64,000 bases of DNA from Boletus sp. NGJ (taxonomy: Eukaryota; Basidiomycota; Agaricomycetes; Boletales; Boletaceae). Made by a program: the position numbers and the translations under genes. Below, in pieces: positions 36,553 to 47,965 of this stretch. The notes beneath the pieces are model-generated. The model made no database searches and was not told where the DNA came from. It saw only the letters and a program-made list of their open reading frames with translations. The stretch spans positions 682,001-746,000 of the forward strand of contig JAGTXK010000190.1 in NCBI GenBank assembly GCA_019096195.1, in the 5' to 3' direction. Positions within the stretch are counted from its first letter, which is position 1. The number at the start of each line of letters is the position of its first letter.

Positions 36553-39130
36553 TCATAATGAGATTGATTTGGTCAAGTCCTGCTGCGTACGAAGTGAGCA
36601 ACGGGTCTCCAATCCAAAGTGAGGCATTGACGGTAAACATACTATGTGGCAACCACTATCATGCTGTATCCCACTAAGTAAAAAGAAGACTCGGTTTCAA
36701 CCTCGAAACACTCACTACTCGTGTCCAAGAAGTCACGTCACTGTCGTCGGTACTAGGGTCCCGCAGATATACTTCTTCGTAACTTGTCCGAATTTCCGAA
36801 ATGAGTTCTCTGATACGTTGTATCAGTCGCCGAATGGGCAAATATCAAGGTCATTGATCCATCCACCCACTTGAGTGCATCGCGGAGCTCTGTCCACGTG
36901 ATATTGGGCTTTGCCGCCATAGTATTCATGAAACACTTGAAATGAGAGCTGTGATCAGTTGAGAAATATGATAGCAGTCGAAACATTCCACCTTTGTGAA
37001 TGTCAACCCGCGAACGTCATGTGCAAGCTGTCCATCTCTGGAGGCAGACAGACAAATCTGGCGAAAATTCGTCAATTTAAAGAAGTCGCGGAAGGCTATG
37101 GAATTTGGCGTACTACACTGAGCTCTCTCACTTTCTCGGTCTCGTACGTTGGTGGACTGTACTCCGCATAATCGACTTGTCTTGGGGTTGGTGGAGTGTT
37201 GTTACGTTTCCACTTCTTGCTCAATTTCACTGCGGTACCTTAGGAATGTCGATCCCATAAGCACGGAGAGAAGACCTACAGAGGGTGACGATGACGATTG
37301 CAAGAGCTGTGGAATCTCAGAAGTTAGTGTTCAAGTTGTAACGTCGAGTGACCGATTGACTTTTGAATCTCTGACCAGGGCCAATCTTCCACTCCCTCGA
37401 ATACCTGTTTGGTCCCTTACCACTCTGTAAATCTGCCGATGAAAGAACGTCAGAGGATAATTCAATGGTAAGGTGATTCGCATATCACATGCCCAATAGT
37501 GTACCGGAGTGGCAACAATCGAAGAGTGCCTAGAAACAGCGTCGGCAAACAGATTGGCTAGTATTAAACGCACGCACAAATAATTCCGAGCCTTTCACTT
37601 CTTGAAGTGGTTTAATCAGGCGATCATGAAGAATCTGACAGATATGAGACCAAGCACTCCACGGGCACTGGGTGACTCACATTATCAAGGATGGGCTCCC
37701 CGTCGGCGCAGACGATTTCTGAGGTAACTTGAGCACGAGTGTGAGCCCGAGAGTAATTCCACTGACCTTCATCCCGGCCGTCTGTTCTCATACTTGCGTG
37801 ATCCTGATCTTCTACTTCTACTTCTAGGCCGTGTCCCGAGACTGTAGTTTCCGTTACTGTCATACTGTTCCCATGTAAACGCACACGACTTACAGTAGAA
37901 GAAGAAGTGGAGATCTTCAGGAGCATCGCTGGTCAGCAGGTCTATTTGGTCCAGCTACAAAAAAAGAACATAGAACTCGGATTCCATATGGAAAGTAAAG
38001 CAACGCACGATCCTTTTGTGAGTAGGCCAGAGGTGTTCCGGATAACTTCTATCATCCTTCATCAGGACGATATCGTTTGCCTGGTATCCATGAGAAGCTG
38101 AAATGGATGAGATGGATCGATCAGAGGTGAGTGAGTGACGCATGCCTATCAGGGTATCACGGAGTTCCTCGGCATCTCGATGAGCGAATTGAAGATTATC
38201 CAGGTGGTGGAAGTTGAATTTAGCTTTGTGATGGACGTGCCGTATGGCGATAAGAAGAGCTCTCTTCTTCCCTAGAGGTTTGGAGGAGACTTGTAAATGT
38301 GATGGAGAGCAACTAACTGTTTCGAAAACTTGCCTCTTTGTGTTTGGTGGTCCTTGAGATCTTGAGACGCACTGAGTATGGGTAAGTCCATTGAAACTCG
38401 GTTTTCTAGGAGATTAATGAAGTATCAGACCTGTCGGGGGTTTGTAGTTTTACTGGACCCTCCGATCCCGGTCGGTGCTCGACGAGTCTTTTGGATCTGA
38501 TGAAAAGAGTGTGACCAAAATGCCAATGATAACAATTACTAACAGACCGACTTTCGTTCGAACGGGGGCGTGTAACTGTCCAAGTCCGATCCATCGTTGC
38601 TGTGACGGTGCGGGATAACATTGTCATCGACAGTTGGCATATGTGTAGAAGATGAGCGGGAATGTCTGAAGGTAGATGAGTCTGTAGAAGGTCGCGTGGC
38701 CATTAGTGGGGGAGAGCACGATGGAGAGCCTTTCTCGTTTCCCTTGGTGTCAAGATTATAGATGCACGCAATTGATAGACGCATGCAATTCCCGCAAAGA
38801 GGACGCGCACCATCACATTTGATGTTCTGCACTGTAGTCATGCTAGTTTCAACATACGTCACTATGGGATGCCTGTAGAGATATACCTTTGCAAGAATTG
38901 CAGTATGTAATGGAACAATCACTGCCGATATGGATATGCTCGCCACTGGGCCGTCCCGGCAGGGGCTCATTCATTATACCTGGAGGAAGGGGTGCTGATG
39001 CATCAAGGGAACGGACAGGAAGGTTTCCATCCGACGACCGGTGACCAGGTGGTGTGTACGAGGTAGTTTCTGACCACTGTTTTGAAGGCATCGGTGCTGT
39101 TATCGCACTGTCATCAACTCTACTGTCCAT
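36553..39130 (-). CDS. Caspase-like (peptidase C14, metacaspase) protein, possible N-terminal Zn2Cys6 fusion
   Basis: The caspase part starts at ATG 38391 or is entered by splicing. Exons: 38405/38391-38373, 38316-38140, 38097-38009, 37954-37894, 37841-37767, 37718-37681, 37634-37578, 37529-37489, 37432-37421, 37306-37290, 37229-37132, 37057-36992, 36935-36871, 36809-36716, 36663-36553. Motifs: KKRALLIAIRH, DAEELRDTL, ANDIVLMKDD, HFFFYFSGHG (catalytic His), EIVCADGEPILDN, LFDCCHSG (catalytic Cys), ICLSASRDGQ. Upstream exons 39130-38887 and 38831-38548 (or stop at 38539) encode a full C-x2-C-x6-C-x6-C-x2-C-x6-C finger, residues 77-104, rebuilt across an intron. Exons 38496-38454 and 38405-38373 keep frame between finger and protease, giving 534 aa. 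Alternatively a 178-aa finger protein and a 339-aa caspase sit 147 bp apart. Exons between 37489 and 37132 are the least certain. Confidence 0.75.
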
Positions 39131-39317
39131 TGTTGTGCTTTCCAAGTATACTGTGCCTGAGAGAGGTGAGTTTAATATGTATTAACTCGCTTGAAATCAT
39201 CACCCTTGCGTGATGTCAATGTGTAGTTGCTGGATATCATTGTCACGAGGCGGTCTTCTTGCAATGCATCCTCTGGCTTGAGCAGTCCCTGAGGTGACAT
39301 AATCAATGCCTGAGGGT

Positions 39318-40674
39318 TTATGGAATTGGCGTTGGGCAAACCCTTTCAAGTAACCCACTCCACTGCCCATCGTGGGTAATCGCAATGGAAGCAGAGGGGA
39401 CCTGCGCATAACAATGCATCAATCTACCAACAATGATAGCTTCTAGTGATGATACCCACTGCTCGCAACAAATATTGGTTAATGAGGTCCGAGGGATGGA
39501 AGGGCTGAGAAGGTGTAAACACTCAGCTTATCTGACTAACTAGGACAGTACCTTCAAGCTAGATACTTGAGGAAAGCGGCTGATAGTAATATCCTCACGG
39601 ACACTATCACTTTCGTTACCCGGAAGGTCGCTTTCGATCCCGTCCATGTTCATGCTGGTACCCGTCCTGGGCGCCTTCGAACCACTGCGACTCCCAGATC
39701 CTCCACTCCGTAGTTTCGAAGGCCATGAACGGTCGTAAAATTCGACACGGTAGGGTCGTACGGAAGGGATATCTGCCTTAACGTTGACTCGTTTTCTGCC
39801 CAGTATGCCTTCCCGAATGGCGATTTTGAACCCTTGTATGAACAAGGTCTGATTTGGTATCCCATTGTAGTACTGGTCGGAAGGTCCTACACGCCAATCC
39901 ATGGCTTGCGTGGTCTCCCAAGTGTAACTAGATGCGATGTTACCTATACCAACTTGGACGGCCTTGAATTGGGCCGAGGCTTCACCTGTACCAGCAGCCT
40001 GCTGGTATGCAGCAAGGGACCAAGAACGAGCCTTGCAAAATCCAGTAATCAAATAGAGGGAATCATGGCTGATGATGCGACCGAGACGCTGTTCCGCGAA
40101 GGCGTACCAATCCAACGCATGTTGGATTGCTTCATCCAGAAACAGACGTTCATTTTGGAGATAGTAACGTTCGGCCCCTTCAGGGAGAATGAGGACTGCG
40201 CCTTCCCGGGAAGACAGCGTGAATTCGTAATTCAGAGGACCTGGTTGCGCACGCCTTCGTCAAAGTCAGGACGAGTATCGCATGAGGTCCCCAGAGTGAG
40301 ACAATGCCGCACCTTGCTGGATCTCCATCAGATTCGTCTGTGTTCCTCACCCTTGTCACTGAGGAAGTCGAAATGATACGACCTGGACTCTCTGCTTCGG
40401 GAAACTTGGCAATATCTCTTCCGCTGAGTTGAATGGGCGTAAAATTGTTGGGCACGCCGGATTCTCGGTGAAGCGAATGTGTAGGGGGTAAGCACACGTT
40501 GAAAAAGACGTCAAAACTACCATCTCCGGGGACGACGACGCCGACATCTCCAATCTTGAGCCCTTCCCGAACATAGACATCTGGGAGGTTCATGTTGGGC
40601 TCTGGCGTCCACAGCGGGTATCCGCGACGTGAGACAAGATGTCTTGCGTAGACGTCCTGTGGGGAGTGGGCCAT
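39318..40674 (-). CDS. Agaricomycete-expanded family protein of unknown function, 397 aa
   Basis: Exons 40674-40313, 40254-39552, 39504-39460 and 39401-39318; all phases close. The N-terminus MAHSPQDVYARHLVSRRGYPLW, the block EGLKIGDVGVVVPGDGSFD with FNVCLPPTHSL, the middle LITGFCKARSWSLAAYQQ with IASSYTWETT, and the end FHPSDLINQYLL...AITHDGQW match, from memory, a large family of agaricomycete proteins without known function. No signal peptide or membrane helix. The first intron uses an AAG acceptor and was set by phase; the last two exons were found because they restore the family C-terminus. It lies head-to-tail 187 bp upstream of the finger/caspase gene. Confidence 0.8.
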
Positions 40675-43084
40675 GTCCAGTGAGATGTTAAGAGTCTTGA
40701 ACCATGAATCTCAGCGCTCGATAACGACTTGCTGTACCAGTGGCGATGCTGAATGTACAATCAACAGCGAGGGCCATCCGCCGCAGAGGCTCATTCCCAA
40801 TCGTCGAGGTCACGGTGCTGCCGATGGGCGGGGTCGACCGTCCAAAGACAGACACGCCATGAAGCTACTACCATACACTACTAGGGCATACAAGTCCAGC
40901 TGTAGGTGTACTTATCGGAGTTTAAATTACTTGCCTCAATGCTTTCTCGGGGCAATTGACTATATCCATGACTGCGTGGATGTAGTATCTTCAACATTTA
41001 TTTTCACATGTTCCACTACGTTTTACTCGCCCTGCCCGCCCATGTGGATTGTCGGATTGCCAGAGATAAATGACACGAATAATCGCACGTAGTGGTCCGT
41101 CCCCCGGACCGCTCGGTTAGGTTTAAGACTGAAGTTTGGGACCTACTAGTCCCTTGTGATTGTACCTCGGATCCACACTGCATCAGTGCTGCCTAAACAA
41201 CATTCTATAGCTCTGTACTTTTCGGCTCGTACGCTCGCCCTAGGTACTAGGTGGTATTTGATTTGGCAAGTGTGGCTCCGTGATACATTTATGAACTGAT
41301 TGAGACCGCGCCGACGCTACTGCTCCGACTCTCGGGTGAGATGGGCCATCTGATGCGAGCATTTCTGAAATGGCCCCAAGTTGGCCGAAACGGATCGTCC
41401 GAGGCTGCTTGATGATCAGATTAGCCTTGTCAGACCGGTTCACCACACGGGGCCCGATTGGTCACCACTCTACTAGTACTGTAGGGTCAACCCTTTGCCG
41501 GTTATTTTCAAAAAAAAAAAACCCCGTCCGAGGTTCGCTGCTGTCTCGCCTAGGCCTGTAAATTTCTGAATAAAAGGTAGTCTTTCCCTACAGTCTGGCG
41601 TTGACCCTTACTGTAAGCTTTTCCGGGCATACAATCGTACTAAGGTACGAATAAAAGTCTACCATACTACGACGTCAACTTTTTCTGACGTTCGGCTGCA
41701 GATGATATTGGTCGACTGATCAACATCGTCTCTTGTTGTCTTGAATCTCGACATTGGACTCAGTGAATCAGAAGCGGGTGCCTAGTTCGTTCCCGGATCT
41801 CTTCTGATTCGCCTGCCCTGGACCAGACCCGCAACGGTGGTCCCCTTTTCAGTCTTTTCGTGAGTGAGCCACGCTAGGCCATTGGGGCAGTGAACTAACA
41901 TTATGCACCAAATGTCGCGCGTCACATCTAGAACCTGAAGGCCCTCTAATAGGCAATGCGCATACAACAGATCCTCCAACGAGCTACCTGCGTGCATCGG
42001 ACACGGCAATGACACAGTCTCACTAATCCGAGAAAGCATTACCCCCTAGCCCATGCCGGCTCAGATCTACATACCCAATGACATGCCTTGACAGGTCAAT
42101 ATACTCCGGACTCATCCCGGGAACGTCAAACCAGTAAGCAGGACAAACTCGTCATTGGTGGCCCAGCCGCCTTTCGGGATGCCAGGCATCTCACCCCCCG
42201 CGACCGTATCCTCGGGTAAACCTACCCGTATTTCAGTCAAGACACTCAGTGGACCCGTCTGGATCGACCTGCGCTTCCATCGTCTCTTTCAATCTGAGAC
42301 CATGACCCAGAAGGGTATGCGACGCCGACCGGTCATCGAATCCTTGGCGCGGGGCGCGAAAGTCTCGAATCCCGTGTGTATTACTCAGAACTGTGAAACA
42401 TTCGTGTGTACAGCACAAGGCTTGCGGGGGTTATTAATTGTTCTCGGTCCCCCTCAAATTCTAAAGGAACAAATATCAGGCCTTTTTTTCAATCTCAGAA
42501 ACCTGGAACCCCTATATTTGTTTTTTTACTAACACAATGTGTCTGAAACGAGTTTCTATAAAGGTTCCGGAACGCCTCAAAGCCACTGAAATTTCTAGAA
42601 TGGATTATTTTGGCAAGTGGGCTTCTTTTGAAACGCCCATTCCACTGTTCTAGAATGTTGGTTCAGTGCACTCCTTATGAATCACGCGTGGAGAGTCATG
42701 AATTCATGGCATGTTGGTAGTCGAATGTTGATCACCGATACATAGTGTGCGAGGAAATTTTCTCGTACGCCAGGTACTACTAATACATATGTTGCTGGAT
42801 GCAGCAAAAAAAAAAAAAGGGAGGAAAAAAGAGTACGAATGGAAAACAACGATGTCAAGGGTCGTGAGCGAAGACTTTGGCTAGATTTGTAATGCCAACG
42901 ACATGAAGAGAGATGAATGAGACGGAAAGTGAGGAAGATGCGCGGGTTTTGTACAACATATTCTTGCGATCGTCTGGATGAAGCTGTACAAGTCCGTCTT
43001 GCTATGTGGTGCATGACTATGTCACGGATTGAAAGGAAGGAGAAGAACGATCAAATTCGGTAGTGAACGACAACGTGGAGCCTC
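40675..43084. other. Gene desert, 2.4 kb
   Basis: No gene model holds here. Frames are short and stop-rich. Features seen are A12 runs at 41510-41521 and near 42806, and a repeated TTCTAGAATG at 42593 and 42648. Degenerate transposon sequence is possible but no open polymerase or transposase frame is visible. Confidence 0.4.
42593..42657. repeat. Direct repeat TTCTAGAATG with inner inverted pair
   Basis: TTCTAGAATG occurs at 42593-42602 and 42648-42657. Between them TGGGC (42618) and GCCCA (42635) form a short inverted pair. The unit is small and may be chance or an eroded insertion footprint. Confidence 0.3.
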
Positions 43085-45346
43085 CTACGAAGCCCCAGCA
43101 GTGGCAAATAATTTTCCTGGAGAGAACCAGTGCCGTCTTGTCCGTGTCCGTGCAGCCTGGCGACACTGTTCGTGCAGTCGAGCCGTCGCTGGCGAAGGTT
43201 CCGAAGCAGGTGGAGAAGGCGAGCGACGCCACGACGACGTAGGACTTGAGGTGAAAAAGGAATGAAATGGAAATGCATCCGTGAACGAACCTTTCCTTCC
43301 TCGATGGTCTTCCTCGACACTGCTTGGTGGAGTCCGCGGTGGTGATGAGACACGGGGAAAGGAAAAACGCCAAAGAGATGAGGACCAGCGCTTCTCTTCA
43401 CTCCCATTGGAAGATCGGGGGATCGGAATCGGTACAGGCGAACTGGGCCGAGGCAGAGGGCCAGAGACGGAGTTTAGGATATGTGGTTGTGAAGGAAGTG
43501 AGGGATGTATGGGCATAGTGCCCATGTGTGCGTGTGCCTCTTGTCGACATGTGTTCATGACTACAGCAGGCACATAGGGATTCATAGCCTTAGTTATAAC
43601 AGGTTCGCGTCGCCAAATGGCCAAGTGAGCAGGTGAAGTGTCGTCCAACATCTTCTTGGAAGTAACGTCTAGGTCTAGACCCACCACGCTCTCAGAAGAG
43701 GAAGACATGGTGGACGGGTATGAGGACGAGTAATCAGTGTCTGAGTAGTCCCACGACGTCGGATCGATATGATGGCTACCAGGCGTCGCATACACACCAA
43801 GGTCCACACTCGATGGCATAGCAGACGATGTCCAAGGGAGGGATATCTTGGAAATGGAGTCGGGTGAAGGGAGGTAGAAGCAGGAGGAGAAAGGGGTGGT
43901 GCTTTCAACAGCGGTATGCATGGAAGACAGAGTGGTGTGCGTATTGTTGCTACCCGTGAAGAATATTCGACGACCGCAGTCAGTGTTGATTTTGAGAGGT
44001 TTTGGGGGACCAAGCGTTAGCCTGTTGTGCATCATGCCAATGCCCTCGGGAGTGTGGGGAACTGATGGAATGGATCCAGATGCAACAGGAGATAGCGGAG
44101 AGTAAGTGGAGGGAGGCGTGCGAGGGGCTTCATAAATCTTGAGAGGCTCGAGCACGACCGGCGATGGAGAGCGTATCGACGACTCGATAGCCCAGGTTGC
44201 GTGGCACGAAGAATACTCTTCGTCTCGCATAGGGTCCCGGATGGAGTGCCTTGTGTACTCCATCTCCGAATCGCTGTCCTTGCTCCAGCGAGAATGAAGT
44301 TCTTCGGGTTGATCGGCAGGCTCACCGGGAGCAGAAGAATCGGAATCACTCTCAATGTCGACATCGATCTCCCATGCACAACGTGCCATACTTCCTTCGA
44401 AGATGACACCTTCTGCGTAAAAGTGATCTACCTGCTGTATGGCAATCCTAACCTCCGATAGGGTGATGCGACGACGCCAGTCCACCTCGAGCATGCGGCA
44501 AAGAATGTTGTTTACTTCTGCAGAGATCGGAAGGACAGTGGGAAGAAAGTTGAGGGGATCCTGGAGGTATGCCTGGAAGGTGGGGTCGGATGAGGATGCC
44601 GACTTCCAAGGATTGCGACCGGTGGCGAGGTTCAAAAGTATAATGGCCAAGGACCAAATGTCGTTGAATAGAGGGGAGTATGACCCTGTTGGCGCAAAGT
44701 CGCCACCTTGACACTCTGAGTGGACAAGTCAGCCATGCAAGCGAGCGGACAGAGTGAAATACACGCCTGGGCTCATATGGTAAACGCTACCAGTGCGGAA
44801 CTCCTCGCTAAACGTATCTGTAGTGGCGAGGCCGAAGTCGGTGATAGCAACTCGGAGTCCGCCGTCGAAGCACAACACGTTCTCCGGTTTGAGGTCTCGA
44901 TGATATATCCCGAGCGAATGGCAATATTCGACGGCATCAAGAAGCTGGAGGAATATATGTTTAATTAGACGATCTTGTCCAAGGTAGCGACAATGGTGCA
45001 AGATTTGAGAGAAGAGATCTCCGTCGGAAGCGTAGTCCATGACGAGATAGGTGTAATTGTGCTCCTCTACAATGCGGTGGAGGGTGACAACGTTCGGATG
45101 GGCTGACGCAAGGCGGTGGAGGGCTATTTCGCGCATGTGTAATTGGCGCTGGCGGGAGCTGCTGTGAACCTGTGAGGTGATGAGGCACTTGACGGCGTAA
45201 TTGCGCATGAGGGGGTCGACGGCGCGGTATACAACACCGTATCCCCCTACGCCAAGGACCTCGACAAGTTCGAGAGTATCGTTGTCGATGAGCGTACCCA
45301 GGGCTGGGGGAGGGGGGGAATTCGCAGAGGACTGCTTTGGCGGCAT
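43085..45346 (-). CDS. Ran1/Ksp1-like Ser/Thr protein kinase
   Basis: A 736-aa protein from exons 45346-44767 and 44715-43085. The kinase domain occupies about residues 24-310: glycine loop LGVGGYGVVY (31-40), Lys53 in AVK, HRDLKPEN (Asp151), DFG at 170-172, then YHMSPECQGG, the conserved segment of the S. pombe Ran1 / yeast Ksp1 group, and GSYSPLFNDIWSLAIILLNL. The 430-residue C-terminal half is disordered, Ser/Pro-rich. Relatives repress meiosis or tune growth in response to nutrients. The single intron (44766-44716) must begin with GC: only G|GCGTGT..CTCAG| yields the required SPE codon; the nearby GT gives the wrong phase. The start MPPKQSS is the first ATG that leads into the domain. Confidence 0.92.
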
Positions 45347-46305
45347 CCTGGGATAACACTGCGACAACGAAAGGGATGGTGGGGACCTAGGAGGTCGAGG
45401 AGGCGTCCGAAGACGGGGAATGTGGTGAGGAACGGTGGGAAGCAAGAGCGAAGGGCGAGTTAAGCACACCGGGTAATTTAAGTGTACGCCCCGTTGCAGC
45501 GTGGCTGGCATGAGGCAGCGAGACCCCCAGTTGGTAGCGGCTGTTCGTGATAGACGAACGGAAGGAAACGTTTCCTGCAGGAAGGTTCGATAATGTCATC
45601 GAGGCAGGCGACCTTTTCTATCGCCACTGACCACAGGAGATCAGTCATCATTTCAATATCGTTCAAATCGAAGGGCTGCCCCTAAAAAGGCAGGAGTCGG
45701 GTGCGAGTTACAAAGTTAGAGTGGCGGGGCGAAGTAGTACCGGTCCAATTTTGGAGTGCAATGATCAGCACATGCCAAGCGACGGTGACACTGAAAATTT
45801 CAGTCAGCCTCTGTTGCCGCGGGAGACGCTGGAAAAAAAAAAAAAAAAAAATCATACGAAAGTCACAAAATGAAAATACGAGTTTGGAAGAACAATCGAT
45901 CTCAGCGATCGAGACACCACTAAGGACTCGACTAAGCAAAATGGACCCTGGGCACCTCCTTATATCCCGTACCTAAATCGCTCGGTCAGCTGAATAACGA
46001 ACTCGCGGAAACCGAACCAACCTGAGTAACGAGGCAGCAGCAGTGCGGGCCCGTCGCCTCTGTCCGCCTGTAACACCGCTTGAGCATGATGCGCACTGCA
46101 CACGACATGCCCACTCAGCGTGGCAATGGAACACACGTGACTGAAACGCGTCGCGCCGCGGTTGAGGGAGGTCGGAGCGGCGGGGTCTTAAAATGGCAAG
46201 TGTGAGTTTAAATCCCAAGCGAACCAGAACGCGGTTCATTTTCTCTTCCTCAACGTGCTGCACAGCGCCAACGCCTCTCACACCTACTCCACCCTTCCTA
46301 TCTCA
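45347..46305. promoter_or_regulatory. Divergent intergenic region with A19 tract
   Basis: These 959 bp separate the Ran1/Ksp1-like kinase (-) from the KEN-box gene (+). A 19-A run at 45833-45851 may act as a nucleosome-excluding element. No gene is seen. Confidence 0.4.
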
Positions 46306-47150
46306 ATGTCCGTGCGCTCATTCACTGTATTCCAGGACACCCCTTCCGACCTCCCCCAGTCTCACGATGACAGCGATCGTCCCCCCTTGACGCCCTCAGC
46401 CACGGACGCAGCTGCCACATTACTATCCACTCTTGCTGCGATTGAGAAGGAGAACCTTCATCCAGTCACCGGTCAGCGCGCTGGTCCTACCGTGTCCTCC
46501 GAAGCGAAGAAGAGGAAGAGCAGCGCTCTTGCTACGAAAGTGCTCGTCGCTCCCTCTTCCAAGAAGCACAAGGAGCTCAAAGCGGAACAAAAGAAGGCGC
46601 GAAAGCCTCTTGGCACTACCAGGAGCTTTGATGCAAAGAAGAGCGGCTCCAAGTCGTCTCGTTCTTCTCGCAAAACTTCTCCGCTACCACCAGTTGCCGA
46701 GGAGAAAGAGTCGCAACACCGACCAGCGCGTCTCTCAATTTCTCAGATCGACATTGATTCTCGATGCTATGAGCTGACTGTCTCGCCCTTGGCAGACGTC
46801 TCAGAGGCCTATGATGCGACCCAAGAGCCTGACGTGCATACGGAAAGAGTCCGTACGACCACTCCTTCGCTATCAGCAGGTACTGACAGCGTCTCTAGGA
46901 AAAGTCGGTGGAACCAGCTATCCGTGATTACTTCCCTCCTTCCACGGTTGACAAGCCTCTCCAATCTATCAATGATACACCAACCAATACCGATGACTCG
47001 TCCCGTCAGACCAACGATTTCTCAACGCCCGAACGCAAACGCATCTATTCCGCCTTCACATTTTCTTCTCCGTCGCCGACCTCGGATCGCTTCAAACAAG
47101 CTCAATCGTCGCCAACATCTCGTGATTCCCCGGCTTCTAACTCGGAGTGA
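46306..47150 (+). CDS. Basic, disordered protein with KEN box, 264 aa
   Basis: Exons 46306-46848 and 46899-47150. The 50-bp intron (GTCCGT..CTCTAG, branch CTGAC) joins TER to EKSVEPAIRDYF in phase 0. The protein is rich in Ser, Lys, Pro and Asp. A KEN box at residues 48-50 sits in IEKENLHPVTG, a good APC/C degron context, followed by a Lys/Arg-rich block that could be a nuclear localisation signal. A short conserved-looking block is SRCYELTVSPLADVSEAYD. No known domain. A cell-cycle regulated nuclear protein is a reasonable guess, not a conclusion. Confidence 0.72.
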
Positions 47151-47965
47151 CGAGTCTAAAGTTATCCGCTCCTCATCCCAATGCGACAATCAATTCCCTC
47201 ATGCAATAATGAGCAACATTCACTCAAAAGGATAACATTGCATATTTGTGTATATCATCACTTCCATCTATTCCAAGCATCTCTACACCATCTCTACGGT
47301 CGCGCATATGATTATCCACCTTGTTTTTTATGTCACTCGTCTGGTTTGCTCGCTTTGCTTTCGCTTGTCGTTTTGTGATTCCAACATACTCTTGTTGGCC
47401 TGGGGGTAAAGCGCATTCTTGTATTACCAGACACATCATTTTAATTCATATCCTTCATCTTGATGATACCATCAATGCTAACGTCACTTTCCGCAGCTGT
47501 ACTAGTACTTACCCTTCATCACGTTGAGTGGTGTCTGGCTGCGTGATCTGGGATGTAATGGTTATTACTGTCATAAGTCATAAGTCATAACCCATACGGG
47601 GTATAGCCCATAAACACATACAATTTTCCATTCCCAAAGTTCATTTTCAGCGCTTCCAACCTCAATCAAAACCCATACTCTCCCATAAACCATATCCGGC
47701 CTATCTCGAGAGGTATGGGTTATTACAGAGTCGACTATTTGTGTCACCGTTGTGCTATTCCATGCGGCGATAAGCAGGTGTTCGCCTCGGATATTTTAAA
47801 AGTGAGCAAGGGTCGACACCCAGGAGTCGTCCGACCTTCGGCTGTCTGGCGGTATTTTCTGGGCCCAAGATAAGGCATTACACAGAAAGGCAAGCATCAG
47901 GTTTCATCTACTGATGCCTGCGGTTCTTCCTGGCATTCTGAAACATTTGTCAAGGACACTTTGTC
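47151..47965. other. Intergenic region with CCCATA repeats
   Basis: This interval lies between the KEN-box gene and the NCS1 permease. It contains three TCATAA(G) units at 47572-47590 and an 11-bp inverted repeat around 126 bp. No gene is seen. Confidence 0.4.
47587..47723. repeat. 11-bp inverted repeat pair, CCCATA-rich
   Basis: ATAACCCATAC at 47587-47597 and its exact reverse complement GTATGGGTTAT at 47713-47723 bound a 137-bp segment with further CCCATA copies. It could be a miniature element or a protein-binding array. No clear target-site duplication flanks it. Confidence 0.4.

Noticed and set aside
42593-42657. TTCTAGAATG pair as a transposon target-site duplication
   Set aside because: The 45 bp between copies is too short for an element and its inverted pair is only 5 bp.
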